Shown one piece after another: positions 15,320 to 22,371 of a stretch of 22,371 bases of DNA. The notes beneath the pieces were generated by a model, which searched no databases, was not told the origin of the DNA, and saw nothing but the letters and a program-made list of their open reading frames with translations. How positions within the stretch are numbered: position 1 is the stretch's first letter; each line of letters starts with the position of its first letter. Location: NCBI GenBank assembly GCA_002358345.1, contig DEOR01000010.1:9423-31793 (forward strand). The letters run 5' to 3'. Made by a program: the position numbers and the translations under genes. This DNA is from Proteobacteria bacterium UBA3413 (GTDB taxonomy: Bacteria; Pseudomonadota; Gammaproteobacteria; Magnimaribacterales; D2472).

Positions 15320-16371
15320 GAGTGTCTCTCCAAATGCACGATCATGTTGTGCTGAAGGCAAGGACCAGAAGTTGCATGAGCCAGCCCATGCGTGAGCTGA
15401 TCATTAACCATCGCTTCAAAAGTTTTACCGATGGCATCCAAGCCAGCACACATCATCACATTTCCAACCAAAGGACCGCCTGAAAGATTGGTGGGCACAT
15501 TGGTTAAATTTAAAAGCTTACGCAAGAAAGGGAGTTCGTGGCTAAATTGCGTGTGAAGTTCTGCCACATCAAAGTGGACCTTTTTAAGTTGTAAGTGCTG
15601 CACTGAGGATTCGATGGAAGGTGAAGTCGCAAGATCTCTCGAACCAAGATTAGAAGATTCAATTCTGTGATCAATGCCCTCTATCCAAATCGGGTTATCA
15701 GTATACTCAAAGGCCTTCTCTTCGGAAGCAATAATCATGGCAGAGGCTCCGTCTGAAATCGGCGGACAGTCTAAACCTCGCAAAGGGGATGATTTAAAGG
15801 CATCTGAACCATAAAGGTCCTCGGTGAGGAGATCGGTTAACAAGGCATTTAAATTAGAGGCTCCATGCTGTCTTGCCTCCAAGACTGCAGCCATCATGTC
15901 ATCGGGGCTGATAATATTGTTCTGCAATAGCACTTGCGCCTGTAACGCAGCCAAGCTAATTCTATCTGGCCAAAGTGGTGCAATATAGTAAGGATCCATT
16001 TGCAAGGAAATGATGGAATCTAGATTTCCTGGAGAGGATTTACCAAAACCATAAATTAAAGCAGTGTCCGCATCACCCATTTTCACTTTTAAGATCGACT
16101 CGTAAAGTGCCCAAGCTGCATCCATCTCTACGTGAGATTCTTTGATCGGAGGGTATGTTTGAATGGCAGACAAGCCCTCAACAAATGCAAAGGCAGCCCC
16201 CTGAAGATAGTCACAACTGCCAGAGCAGGTAAAGCCTATGTCATCTTGTGAAATTCCAAGGTCTGCGAACACCTTGTGCACAACAGGCATAATCAACTCT
16301 ACTTCATTCAATGCTCCCGCATTAGGTAAAATCTTGTGCTGCGCATACCCAACAATCGCTACTTTTTTCAT
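15316..16371 (-). CDS. Second thiolase-fold protein without catalytic cysteines (lipid-transfer/thiolase-like)
   Basis: This 351-residue divergent thiolase-fold paralogue starts KKVAIVGYAQ, the usual opening strand. The nucleophile region reads ESHVEMDAAWALYES (78-92) with no Cys; the His block is SGGPLVGNVMMCAG (297-310); and the C-terminus has LAHATSGPCLQHN, where Cys338 is one residue off the usual motif. Such proteins are commonly paired with a partner of the type encoded next, as in the mycobacterial ltp3-ltp4 arrangement beside a DUF35 gene. It is probably a structural or co-catalytic subunit of a heteromer. It is coupled by ATGA overlaps to both neighbours. Confidence 0.82.
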   Translation of the reverse strand: MKKVAIVGYAQHKILPNAGALNEVELIMPVVHKVFADLGISQDDIGFTCSGSCDYLQGAAFAFVEGLSAIQTYPPIKESHVEMDAAWALYESILKVKMGDADTALIYGFGKSSPGNLDSIISLQMDPYYIAPLWPDRISLAALQAQVLLQNNIISPDDMMAAVLEARQHGASNLNALLTDLLTEDLYGSDAFKSSPLRGLDCPPISDGASAMIIASEEKAFEYTDNPIWIEGIDHRIESSNLGSRDLATSPSIESSVQHLQLKKVHFDVAELHTQFSHELPFLRKLLNLTNVPTNLSGGPLVGNVMMCAGLDAIGKTFEAMVNDQLTHGLAHATSGPCLQHNMIVHLERHS

Positions 16372-16868
16372 GATGCTTGAAACCTAAGTGTGGAGACATC
16401 AATGTCAGGCTCATCAATCGGAGCAAACCATTTAATGTTTTCTAAAGAATGAGTCCACTCCTCCTTTGGCTTCCAAACCGCCTGGATTCTCATGCCAATT
16501 CTAATGTTATCAATCTCAACGCCTTGAATTAAATGCAAGAATGAAATGTTGGCTTTGTCTAATCGAACCATGGCACACACATAGGGAGGCACGATTGGGT
16601 TGCCTGGAATGGGAATGTGGACCACCGTAAATGACTCAATGCAGCCTTTATCGGTCAAAGGAACTTCAATGGTGGTGGCGATACCGTCTCTCGGGCAGCT
16701 GCCTCTAGGCGGCACATAAACTGCCTGGCACTTAGGGCAAGCCTGTCCCACCAATCTACCTTCTTTGACTTGATTAAGAAAAGTGGTCGTGGCTGAACCA
16801 GCCGTGTATTGATACTCAAGGTGAATAAGAGATTCCCTATAGTCTTTAGGTGCTTGATCGTTGCTCAT
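16368..16868 (-). CDS. DUF35 OB-fold protein with a zinc-ribbon missing one ligand
   Basis: This 166-residue Zn-ribbon/OB-fold protein belongs to a family that partners thiolase-fold enzymes. The rubredoxin-like ribbon at about 38-62 has Cys44, Cys47 and Cys58, but the fourth position is Asp61 (CPRDG), so zinc binding may use Asp or be weakened. The OB-fold part has ESFTVVHIPIPG, PPYVCAMVRLD and a GMRIQAVWKP end typical of DUF35. It overlaps both neighbours by four bases. Predicted role: scaffold or acyl-CoA funnel between subunits, as in Ltp2-DUF35 and the archaeal thiolase/HMG-CoA synthase complex. Confidence 0.85.
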   Translation of the reverse strand: MSNDQAPKDYRESLIHLEYQYTAGSATTTFLNQVKEGRLVGQACPKCQAVYVPPRGSCPRDGIATTIEVPLTDKGCIESFTVVHIPIPGNPIVPPYVCAMVRLDKANISFLHLIQGVEIDNIRIGMRIQAVWKPKEEWTHSLENIKWFAPIDEPDIDVSTLRFQAS

Positions 16869-17314
16869 ATATCTAAGATGAAATGTTGGATGTCTGCGAT
16901 GGATTCTGTTGGGGTCTCAGACCACACAGCTTTAACTCTGTTGCCTATTGCCAGGTCAGACTTCTCGCAGTCTGAAATCATGTGGAGCATGGCGGTATCG
17001 GCACCATCCAATTTGATCAGCGCAAAAGCAAAAGGTGTTTGAATTAAATGATGGTTGGATGGTTGATGGACCCAGCTCCAAGATTCAATTATTCCACCGG
17101 GGCCCACTTCAATTAATTCAGTTAGAGCTTCTCTGGTGTGAGGATCATACTCAGCTGCTGGAGCGTACACTTTGTTCGCCTTGCTCTTGCTTCCAAGAAT
17201 TTTTTTCTTTGCGAGACCTTCGAATACTTGAGACATGATGGGCCCACTGGAGCGCTTATATTTGTATGAAAGCTCAAATGGAGCTTTTAATAAAGTAGCT
17301 TTAGTCTCACTCAT
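16865..17314 (-). CDS. DUF35-like OB-fold protein with a degenerate ribbon (no zinc cysteines)
   Basis: This 149-residue protein shares the DUF35 plan: an N-terminal helix, a ribbon-like segment (ILGSKSKANKVYAPAAEYDP), then an OB fold with IIESWSWVHQP, PFAFALIKLDGADTAMLH and IGNRVKAVWSE. All four ribbon cysteines have been replaced, so it cannot bind zinc there. It is probably the partner of one of the two thiolase-fold proteins, leaving the other DUF35 for the second. The ATG at 17314 has GGTGG six bases upstream; an ATG at 17320 is possible. It overlaps the synthetase gene end by eight bases. Confidence 0.78.
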   Translation of the reverse strand: MSETKATLLKAPFELSYKYKRSSGPIMSQVFEGLAKKKILGSKSKANKVYAPAAEYDPHTREALTELIEVGPGGIIESWSWVHQPSNHHLIQTPFAFALIKLDGADTAMLHMISDCEKSDLAIGNRVKAVWSETPTESIADIQHFILDI

Positions 17315-18968
17315 TTTCATCCACCATCGTATTTTTTGATGCGTCTATTAAAACATGTTTCATTAATTTACCGGAAGCATTTCTTGGTAAGGGGTGATCA
17401 GAAAAAATCCATTTAGAAGGTACTTTAAAGTCTGCCAACTGTGTTGCAACCCAGTTGGATAAATCCTGTTCACTCAAAGAGGGATTGGTGCCTCTCACAA
17501 CCGCAGCTACCTCTTGGCCTAAATCATCGTGCGGCAAACCTATAACCGCTGACTCTTCAACCATGGGGTGTGAATCAAGAATAATTTCAATCTCTTGGGG
17601 ATAAACATTCTCTGCGCCTCTTAAAATAAGATCAGTGCGTCGTGAGGAAATAAAAAATAGGTGCCCTTCTTGGTATCCAAAATCACCGGTTTTTAACCAT
17701 CGATCTGCTAAAAGAGACTCATTGGTGGCCTCGAGGTTATTAAAATAGCCAAGCATGACTGAGGGGCTCCGCACAAAAATCTCTCCTTCTTTGCGATCCT
17801 CTTTGATCACCTGGCCCTCTTCGTCTCTGATCTCAATGTGAATCGTTGGCATGGCCTGACCTGGAGAGGATGGATTGTCTGCAAGAGAATCGCCCCAATT
17901 GATAATGGTAATAGCCCCAGACTCCGTTAAGCCGTAACCATACCCAAAGCTGTATTTAGAATTGGGAAAAGTAATCTTAGTTCTGTCGATGAGTGCCGGA
18001 GGCATGGGAGCGCCACCGCCACCAACCACCAAAATAGAATCCGCTTGTATGTTTGATTTTTCAGCGGCATCTAAGACTCTCTTTAATGCGGTCGGCACAG
18101 CGCCGCCCCAAGAAGTTGCATTGAATTTTAAGATGAGATCTAAAATCTTTTCAGCAGAAAACCTGCCGTCATAAACCAAGGTGGTAGAACCAGCAAATAG
18201 ACTGGTCACGGCGCCTGCCGAAAGCCCTGAGACATGGAACAAGGGCGAGGTCAAAAGACTGGTTGGCTTGTGCCGTGCCCAGTCAATGCCTTTGCTACCA
18301 GAGTCCTGAGAAACAGCAGCGCCTTGCAACATTTGCAGGGTAGAGTTTGCAATCATGGAGCGATGGGACGTCATGACGCCTTTAGGAGTGCCGGTTGTTC
18401 CAGAGGTGTATAGCAAGCAGGCACACTCATCTTCAGGCAAGCGAACAAAGGACTCAATGGCTGAGCTATCTTTAGTTAGGTCTAGGCTTTCAAAAATTAA
18501 GGCGGGATGATTCACCTGCTGGTCAATCCGATCAAAGCGTTTTTGATCAGCAGCGATTAACTTAGGGTTAGCATCCTCAATGGCCTTGAGTGCCTCTGAT
18601 CCTTTCCACCATCCATTTAATCCGCAGGCAATGCCACCAATGCTGACGGTGGCCCAAAAGAAAATAATCCAGTGAGGGCAATTGGCCGCATAAATTGCAA
18701 CCCTGTCCCCGGGCTCAACACCATATTCATGCTGAAGGATGTGCGCCACTTTTTTCACCAAAGCTAAATGCTCGGCAAAGCTAATGGTTTGACCTTGATA
18801 GATTAGGTATGGCTGCTCGCCATGATTTGCTGAGAGCTCAAGAAAGTCGACCAATGATCTGGGTCGATTTTTAAACACTTCCATTGAGGACCCAAGCACC
18901 TCTTCTTGATGAATCTCAAAAAATGCCTGCTCTTTTATCAGCGCTTGTATGTATGTATCTTTATGCAT
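17307..18968 (-). CDS. AMP-dependent acyl-CoA synthetase (FadD-like)
   Basis: This 553-residue ANL-superfamily enzyme activates a carboxylic acid to its CoA thioester. Core motifs are intact: P-loop YTSGTTGTPKG (187-197), YGYGLTESG (343-351), the hinge region WLKTGDFGY (424-432), and the catalytic lysine Lys534 in PRNASGKLMK. Substrate class is not clear; the operon suggests a fatty, branched or steroid-derived acid. The ATG at 18968 gives MHKDTYIQAL; an ATG at 18992 and a TTG at 19013 would add hydrophobic residues atypical of the family. It is first in the operon and diverges from the SDR genes. No Shine-Dalgarno is visible. Confidence 0.9.
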   Translation of the reverse strand: MHKDTYIQALIKEQAFFEIHQEEVLGSSMEVFKNRPRSLVDFLELSANHGEQPYLIYQGQTISFAEHLALVKKVAHILQHEYGVEPGDRVAIYAANCPHWIIFFWATVSIGGIACGLNGWWKGSEALKAIEDANPKLIAADQKRFDRIDQQVNHPALIFESLDLTKDSSAIESFVRLPEDECACLLYTSGTTGTPKGVMTSHRSMIANSTLQMLQGAAVSQDSGSKGIDWARHKPTSLLTSPLFHVSGLSAGAVTSLFAGSTTLVYDGRFSAEKILDLILKFNATSWGGAVPTALKRVLDAAEKSNIQADSILVVGGGGAPMPPALIDRTKITFPNSKYSFGYGYGLTESGAITIINWGDSLADNPSSPGQAMPTIHIEIRDEEGQVIKEDRKEGEIFVRSPSVMLGYFNNLEATNESLLADRWLKTGDFGYQEGHLFFISSRRTDLILRGAENVYPQEIEIILDSHPMVEESAVIGLPHDDLGQEVAAVVRGTNPSLSEQDLSNWVATQLADFKVPSKWIFSDHPLPRNASGKLMKHVLIDASKNTMVDENE

Positions 18969-19111
18969 AACGTAAATTATTTTTACTATCATATAAACAA
19001 AACAAAGAATCAACGAGTATCAAGGCGTTTTATTTTGTCAATGTTGTTTGAAAAATGGAGTTTGGTTATAGTGGATAAGATATAAATTAACTCAAATAAC
19101 CGTTACACATT
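18969..19111. promoter_or_regulatory. Divergent intergenic region between synthetase and SDR genes
   Basis: This 143-base AT-rich spacer must hold the promoters of the catabolic operon (minus) and the SDR pair (plus). On the minus strand TTGATT and GATAGT are 17 bases apart, a weak candidate. The A-rich block near 18996-19006 and the T-rich block near 19028-19038 form a loose, imperfect dyad that might be an operator, but I see no recognisable regulator motif. No regulator gene is in the window. Confidence 0.4.
19044..19072 (+). promoter_or_regulatory. Sigma-70-type promoter of the SDR pair
   Basis: TTGTTT (19044-19049) and TATAGT (19067-19072) are separated by 17 bases. Each hexamer keeps four or five consensus positions. 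The start point would be about 33 bases before the first SDR start codon. Confidence 0.5.
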
Positions 19112-19879
19112 ATGAATTCAACAAACACCAACCAACCCCTCGCAGTCGTTACTGGGGGCGCGTCTGGAATTGGCCTTAGCTGCATCAATCGTTTTGCCAA
19201 AGAAGGTTATGAAGTCCTCATTATTGATGCCAATAAAGAAGCCGGTGAATCTGTATTAAAAAACCTTAAATCAGAAGGTTATGCTTCAAATTTTGCTAAC
19301 TGTGATATCACTAAGCACGAGCAAGTTGCCGGTATATTTGAGGCGCTAGGCAATGAAAATAAAAGTGCCCAAGTCTTGGTGAATTGTGCAGGCATTAGTC
19401 CAGGCTTAAATGCTCTGCATCAATACCCTGTGGAAGAGTGGCATAGAGCCATTGATATTAATTTGCATGGAACCTTTTATGCGTGCCGAGAATTTCTCAA
19501 TCTTGCAGTTAAAAATCATGCATCTGAAGGCGCCATTATTAATGTGGCCTCTATCATGGGCGTCAGAGCCAGTGCCGCTCAAGCATCCTATGCCGCCTCT
19601 AAACATGCAGTTGTGGGTCTAACAAAATCAATTGCTCAAGACTATGCTCACATGAACATTAGAGCCAATGCTGTTGGGCCAGGTGTGATTGATACCCCAA
19701 TGAATACTGAGCTGATGAAAGATGAGAACATCATGAGCTTTATGCTTGGCAGAATTCCCCTCAAAAGAGTTGCATCTGCCGATGAGGTGGCTAACCTCAT
19801 TTATTTTCTAGGCTCCTCAGAAGCTTCATATATCACGGGGTCTTATCACCCGGTCGATGGCGGCTATCTTGCAAGCTGA
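19112..19879 (+). CDS. Short-chain dehydrogenase/reductase (3-hydroxyacyl-CoA or alcohol type)
   Basis: This 255-residue classical SDR oxidises or reduces a hydroxyl/keto group with NAD(P). The cofactor loop TGGASGIG is at 14-21, NCAG near 91, the catalytic tetrad is Asn117, Ser147, Tyr160 and Lys164 (YAASK), and the C-terminal PGVIDTPM and ITGSYHPVDGGY are typical. Asp39 after the second strand favours NAD. In this locus it could oxidise the 3-hydroxyacyl-CoA made by the hydratase. There is no clear ribosome site. It is followed one base later by a second SDR. Confidence 0.92.
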   Translation: MNSTNTNQPLAVVTGGASGIGLSCINRFAKEGYEVLIIDANKEAGESVLKNLKSEGYASNFANCDITKHEQVAGIFEALGNENKSAQVLVNCAGISPGLNALHQYPVEEWHRAIDINLHGTFYACREFLNLAVKNHASEGAIINVASIMGVRASAAQASYAASKHAVVGLTKSIAQDYAHMNIRANAVGPGVIDTPMNTELMKDENIMSFMLGRIPLKRVASADEVANLIYFLGSSEASYITGSYHPVDGGYLAS

Positions 19880-19880
19880 T

Positions 19881-20684
19881 ATGTTTAATAAAAAAACTGC
19901 GCTTATCACTGGTGCTGCCAGCGGCATTGGTCGCGGTTTGGCTGTCCATGCTGCCGGCCTTGGAATGAATATCGTCTTGATGGATCTCAACGAAGAAGGC
20001 TTGGCTGAAACTCAAGCTCTTATCCCAGACTCCCCTTCTCTTGTATTGAAATGCGATGTTTCAAACCTTGAAGAATTTACGCTGTGCAAAGAAAAGATTG
20101 ATGCTCACTTTGGCATGGTTCATTTTCTGTTTAATAACGCTGGAATATTTTTAGAGGGCCGAGCTTGGAAAGCAGATCAAAAGAATTGGAAGAGAATCAT
20201 TGATGTGAATTTAATGAGTGTTATCTATGGGTTAAATCTCTTTGTAGATGAGATGATTAATAGCAACGAACGTTGTCATATTATTAATACATCATCAATG
20301 GCAGGCATTATCGTGGGGCCAGCTTTGGCACCATACACCACCACTAAACATGCCGTGGTTGGACTCACCAGAACGCTTCATGAGGACCTAGCTCAGAATG
20401 ATAAAGTGGGAGTGTCTGTCATGTGCCCAGGCCTAGTTAAAACCAATATCATAGAAAGAGACCATCTAGGGCTAGATCTTGATGAATCCTCTATTGATCA
20501 GCACGAAAGCGCTAAAAACAATGCACAGTGGCTAGCCGATGGTGTAAAAAAAGGAATGACTACCAAAGACCTAGCAGTCATAGTATTCAATAAAATTGAA
20601 CAAAATCAATTTTGGATCCTAACCCATCCTGAGTTTATAGATGTTTACGCTGGCTACTCTAAAGAGCTTATAGAGACTCTTTAG
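19881..20684 (+). CDS. Short-chain dehydrogenase/reductase, second copy
   Basis: This 267-residue classical SDR has TGAASGIG at 10-17, NNAG at 85-88, Asn110, Ser139, Tyr152 and Lys156 (YTTTK). Asp35 after the second strand suggests NAD preference. It lacks the DGG end of its neighbour and has a longer C-terminal region (about 200-267), as in SDRs annotated as cyclopentanol or steroid-type dehydrogenases, so the two are diverged and not a recent duplication. The ATG at 19881 (MFNKKTALITG) sits one base after the previous stop; an ATG at 19857 inside the previous gene is less family-like. Confidence 0.9.
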   Translation: MFNKKTALITGAASGIGRGLAVHAAGLGMNIVLMDLNEEGLAETQALIPDSPSLVLKCDVSNLEEFTLCKEKIDAHFGMVHFLFNNAGIFLEGRAWKADQKNWKRIIDVNLMSVIYGLNLFVDEMINSNERCHIINTSSMAGIIVGPALAPYTTTKHAVVGLTRTLHEDLAQNDKVGVSVMCPGLVKTNIIERDHLGLDLDESSIDQHESAKNNAQWLADGVKKGMTTKDLAVIVFNKIEQNQFWILTHPEFIDVYAGYSKELIETL

Positions 20685-20685
20685 A
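20658..20685. terminator. Inverted repeat at the end of the second SDR gene
   Basis: TCTAAAGAG and CTCTTTAGA are perfect nine-base arms around a ten-base loop, covering the last codons and stop. The SDR gene and the phytase gene converge here with only nine bases between them, so a bidirectional terminator is plausible. The stem is AT-rich and no long T tract follows, so confidence is low. Confidence 0.35.
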
Positions 20686-20693
20686 CTTAATCT

Positions 20694-21782
20694 TTATTTG
20701 AGTGCATTCAGCACTTGCTTGAAAGGGATAATTTTAAAGTTCTGATTTTTTAGCTCTTCCCCATCGAGGTTTTCATCGTCCTGAGCAATCATCATTCCTT
20801 TGGTGTATTTTCCACCAAAATTATAGCTAGAAACTGAGATGCCATCTGTGTGTGATGTTCCATCAATACCGTGAGGGCTATCATCTACAGTAAAACTAGA
20901 AATAAATTGATAAGGCTTCTGCCTGTTATAGACATTATATTTATTGTCGCCTTGTGAAGATAAAATGACATACCCTTCTGTATCAGAAGTTTTATAGATT
21001 GCCACCCCTTCAGGATCGCCGCCAATATTGCCTTCTCGAGAGTCTACAATGACTGGGTTTGAAAATGGATACTCTTGATTTAAGTCGTAGGCTTTTAACA
21101 CTCCATTGGTTTCTTCTTCTGAGATAAACAAAGTTTGGTTTTCATCATCGAATACACATCCCTCTGACTCGCCTCCATTATCAAATACTCCAATTAGCTT
21201 TTGATTTTCAAGCGTCCATATCTCAACACTCGGACCTCCATCCTCGGTCGAAAAAGCAACGGGGGTTCCGCCAATCATTCCAATGCATATGCCATAAATA
21301 TCTATGCTCGAGGCTATGCTAAATGAGCGCTTAGACAATGAAAAGATATCTTGAGATTCATGGGTATTAGCAAAAAAGGTATCTTGATCTATAACCCAAT
21401 ACTCTACAGATTGATTGCTTCGATTGGTTGCAGCAAGATAAATCTCTGAATTTTTCTGCCTAACATCTATGTTGTTAATGGCGCCCAGCGGAGAAAAACT
21501 CTGCTGCATTCCCTTTAAATCATACAAATAAACTCCTGCAGTCTTATCGGTACCAAAAAAAAGTGATGCGCTTGGATTTTTATAATTAATAATGATAGCT
21601 GGATCATCGGCAGCATCTTCAGCAGTATTAACTGGACCAGTTTCATCCAGAGCATAAATACTAGTATCTTGCGAGCATGCCACAAACGTTATTAAGACTA
21701 ACGCCAGCAGAAAGCTGGCGCTAATTTTAGGTTTTGTAAGCTTAGTAGTTGTATCTAAAACCAAGCGAATATGTTGTTCCAT
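20694..21782 (-). CDS. Beta-propeller phytase (3-phytase), lipoprotein
   Basis: The 362-residue enzyme would release phosphate from phytate (inositol hexakisphosphate) outside the inner membrane. An N-terminal hydrophobic run (about 22-35) ends FVAC, a lipobox-like site with Cys36, so it is likely a lipoprotein. Propeller signatures are clear: DDPAIIINYKNPSASLFFGTDK, GVYLYDLKGMQ, ESEGCVFDD, GGDPEGVAIY, ILSSQGDNKYNVY and HTDGISVSSYNFG; their acidic residues bind calcium and phosphate in studied enzymes. The start is uncertain: the ATG at 21782 lies 41 bases inside the receptor gene, and longer in-frame starts exist to 21839. Coupling to a TonB-dependent receptor suggests joint uptake of phosphate-rich organic matter. 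Confidence 0.88.
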   Translation of the reverse strand: MEQHIRLVLDTTTKLTKPKISASFLLALVLITFVACSQDTSIYALDETGPVNTAEDAADDPAIIINYKNPSASLFFGTDKTAGVYLYDLKGMQQSFSPLGAINNIDVRQKNSEIYLAATNRSNQSVEYWVIDQDTFFANTHESQDIFSLSKRSFSIASSIDIYGICIGMIGGTPVAFSTEDGGPSVEIWTLENQKLIGVFDNGGESEGCVFDDENQTLFISEEETNGVLKAYDLNQEYPFSNPVIVDSREGNIGGDPEGVAIYKTSDTEGYVILSSQGDNKYNVYNRQKPYQFISSFTVDDSPHGIDGTSHTDGISVSSYNFGGKYTKGMMIAQDDENLDGEELKNQNFKIIPFKQVLNALK

Positions 21783-22371
21783 ATTCATCATATTGAGAAA
21801 GTCGATCTTTGTATCCCCAGAAATAATATTCTGGCTCATCCGTTAAATTAATTCCTTCAAGTTTAACACTTAAATTATCATTGATGTCATACTTAAGAGA
21901 GAAATCCAACTGCGAATGATTATCAACAAACCTAGAGTTGCCCAAAGAAATTGTATCTATGTCCCCCTCTTCGTCGGCCAACCAATCTAAATAATCACCT
22001 CTAGATGAAAGGCTTAACCTAGCATCAACTCTTCCTTGATCATATCCAATTGAAATATTCTTCTGTTGATCAGAAAGCTTTCTAAAAGGTGTGGTAAATC
22101 TCTGGTCATCATCAAATGCAAAAGTGCTCTCTCCGTCTGTATAAGTCATATTTGCTGCCAAATACAAACCATCAAAAGGGCTTGGTAAAAAATTGAACTC
22201 TTGTTGATATGTAATCTCAACTCCTTTTATATCTGATTGCTCGGCATTAATGTATGTCTTTACGCCGTCATTAAAATTAACACCATTAATTGTTGCAGTT
22301 TTTTGATATGTTGGATAAATAGCGTTATCAATCTGCTTAAAGAATGCCCCCAGACTAAAAAAGAATAGTTC
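21742..22371 (-). CDS. TonB-dependent outer-membrane receptor, C-terminal part
   Basis: The frame is open from the window edge at 22371 to the stop at 21742 (209 residues), so this is the 3' end of a gene that begins beyond the window. The protein shows alternating amphipathic strands of a beta-barrel with SDIKGVEITYQQ, the typical receptor segment near IKGVE, INLTDEPEYYFWG, and the aromatic C-terminus LGFRYNY expected for an outer-membrane barrel. It overlaps the phytase start. The ligand may be phytate, an iron complex or a phosphorylated organic; it is not determined by this fragment. Confidence 0.92.
   Translation of the reverse strand, partial: ELFFFSLGAFFKQIDNAIYPTYQKTATINGVNFNDGVKTYINAEQSDIKGVEITYQQEFNFLPSPFDGLYLAANMTYTDGESTFAFDDDQRFTTPFRKLSDQQKNISIGYDQGRVDARLSLSSRGDYLDWLADEEGDIDTISLGNSRFVDNHSQLDFSLKYDINDNLSVKLEGINLTDEPEYYFWGYKDRLSQYDEYGTTYSLGFRYNY

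Noticed and set aside
15320..15361. TTG-initiated extension of the first thiolase-fold protein
   Set aside because: The ATG at 15319 has a GGAGAG ribosome site and an ATGA overlap; the extra residues are not family-like.
14171..16371. Ordinary acetyl-CoA acetyltransferase (thiolase) activity for the two thiolase-fold genes
   Set aside because: The nucleophilic Cys, the GHP His and the usual second Cys motif are missing from both proteins.
21783..21839. Longer N-terminus for the phytase
   Set aside because: It would extend the signal peptide n-region beyond any usual length and overlap the receptor gene further; kept only as an alternative start.
21742..22167. A short receptor gene beginning at 22167
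   Set aside because: The apparent start is a TTG inside a longer frame. Translating upstream by hand gives receptor-like sequence with no stop up to the window edge, so this is the end of a larger gene.

Overview
The window looks like chromosomal DNA of a free-living marine gammaproteobacterium. The base composition is AT-rich (about 40% GC by eye), genes are packed with 1-14 base overlaps, and the gene set combines an OadGAB sodium-pumping oxaloacetate decarboxylase, a glnK-amtB ammonium module, and a TonB-dependent receptor next to a beta-propeller phytase. A SAR86-like or related oligotrophic lineage would fit, but this is inference; there is no rRNA or taxonomic marker here. I see no tRNA, rRNA, CRISPR array, insertion sequence or phage gene, and no gene-free stretch over 300 bases.

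Layout. (1) Bases 1-1829, plus strand: an edge-truncated terminator, then a nitrogen-control promoter (NtrC-like site and a sigma-54 -24/-12 element) driving glnK and amtB. (2) 1835-6239, minus strand: oadG, oadA, oadB and a PlsC-type acyltransferase gene, coupled end to end. (3) 6315-8065: a glycerophosphodiester phosphodiesterase (plus) converging on a sterol-24-C-methyltransferase-like gene (minus); they share a TTAA stop. (4) 8151-10830, minus: metallo-beta-lactamase-fold hydrolase, UMF1-type MFS transporter and two small unknown proteins. A 35-residue membrane microprotein gene diverges from this operon at 10869. (5) 10963-18968, minus: an eleven-gene, almost gapless catabolic operon. Its order is acyl-CoA synthetase, two DUF35 proteins, two thiolase-fold proteins that lack the thiolase catalytic cysteines, an enoyl-CoA hydratase, an enoyl-CoA isomerase-like protein, DedA, a small membrane protein, a HIT protein and a SnoaL/NTF2-fold protein. 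(6) 19112-20684, plus: two adjacent short-chain dehydrogenases diverging from that operon. (7) 20694-22371, minus: the 3' part of a TonB-dependent receptor gene overlapping a phytase lipoprotein gene.

How it fits together. Regions 5 and 6 form one CoA-thioester degradation locus: activation (synthetase), hydration and isomerisation (crotonases), oxidation (SDRs), and carbon-carbon cleavage by paired thiolase-like and DUF35 subunits. The loss of catalytic cysteines in both thiolase-fold proteins, plus DUF35 partners, recalls the Ltp2-DUF35 aldolases that remove side chains from steroid-CoA esters in Actinobacteria. I therefore propose a retro-aldolase rather than a thiolase, possibly acting on a sterol, steroid, bile-acid-like or branched isoprenoid acid. 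The nearby SMT-like methyltransferase and SnoaL-fold protein are compatible with that but do not prove it. This locus is the best candidate in the window for an under-described system.
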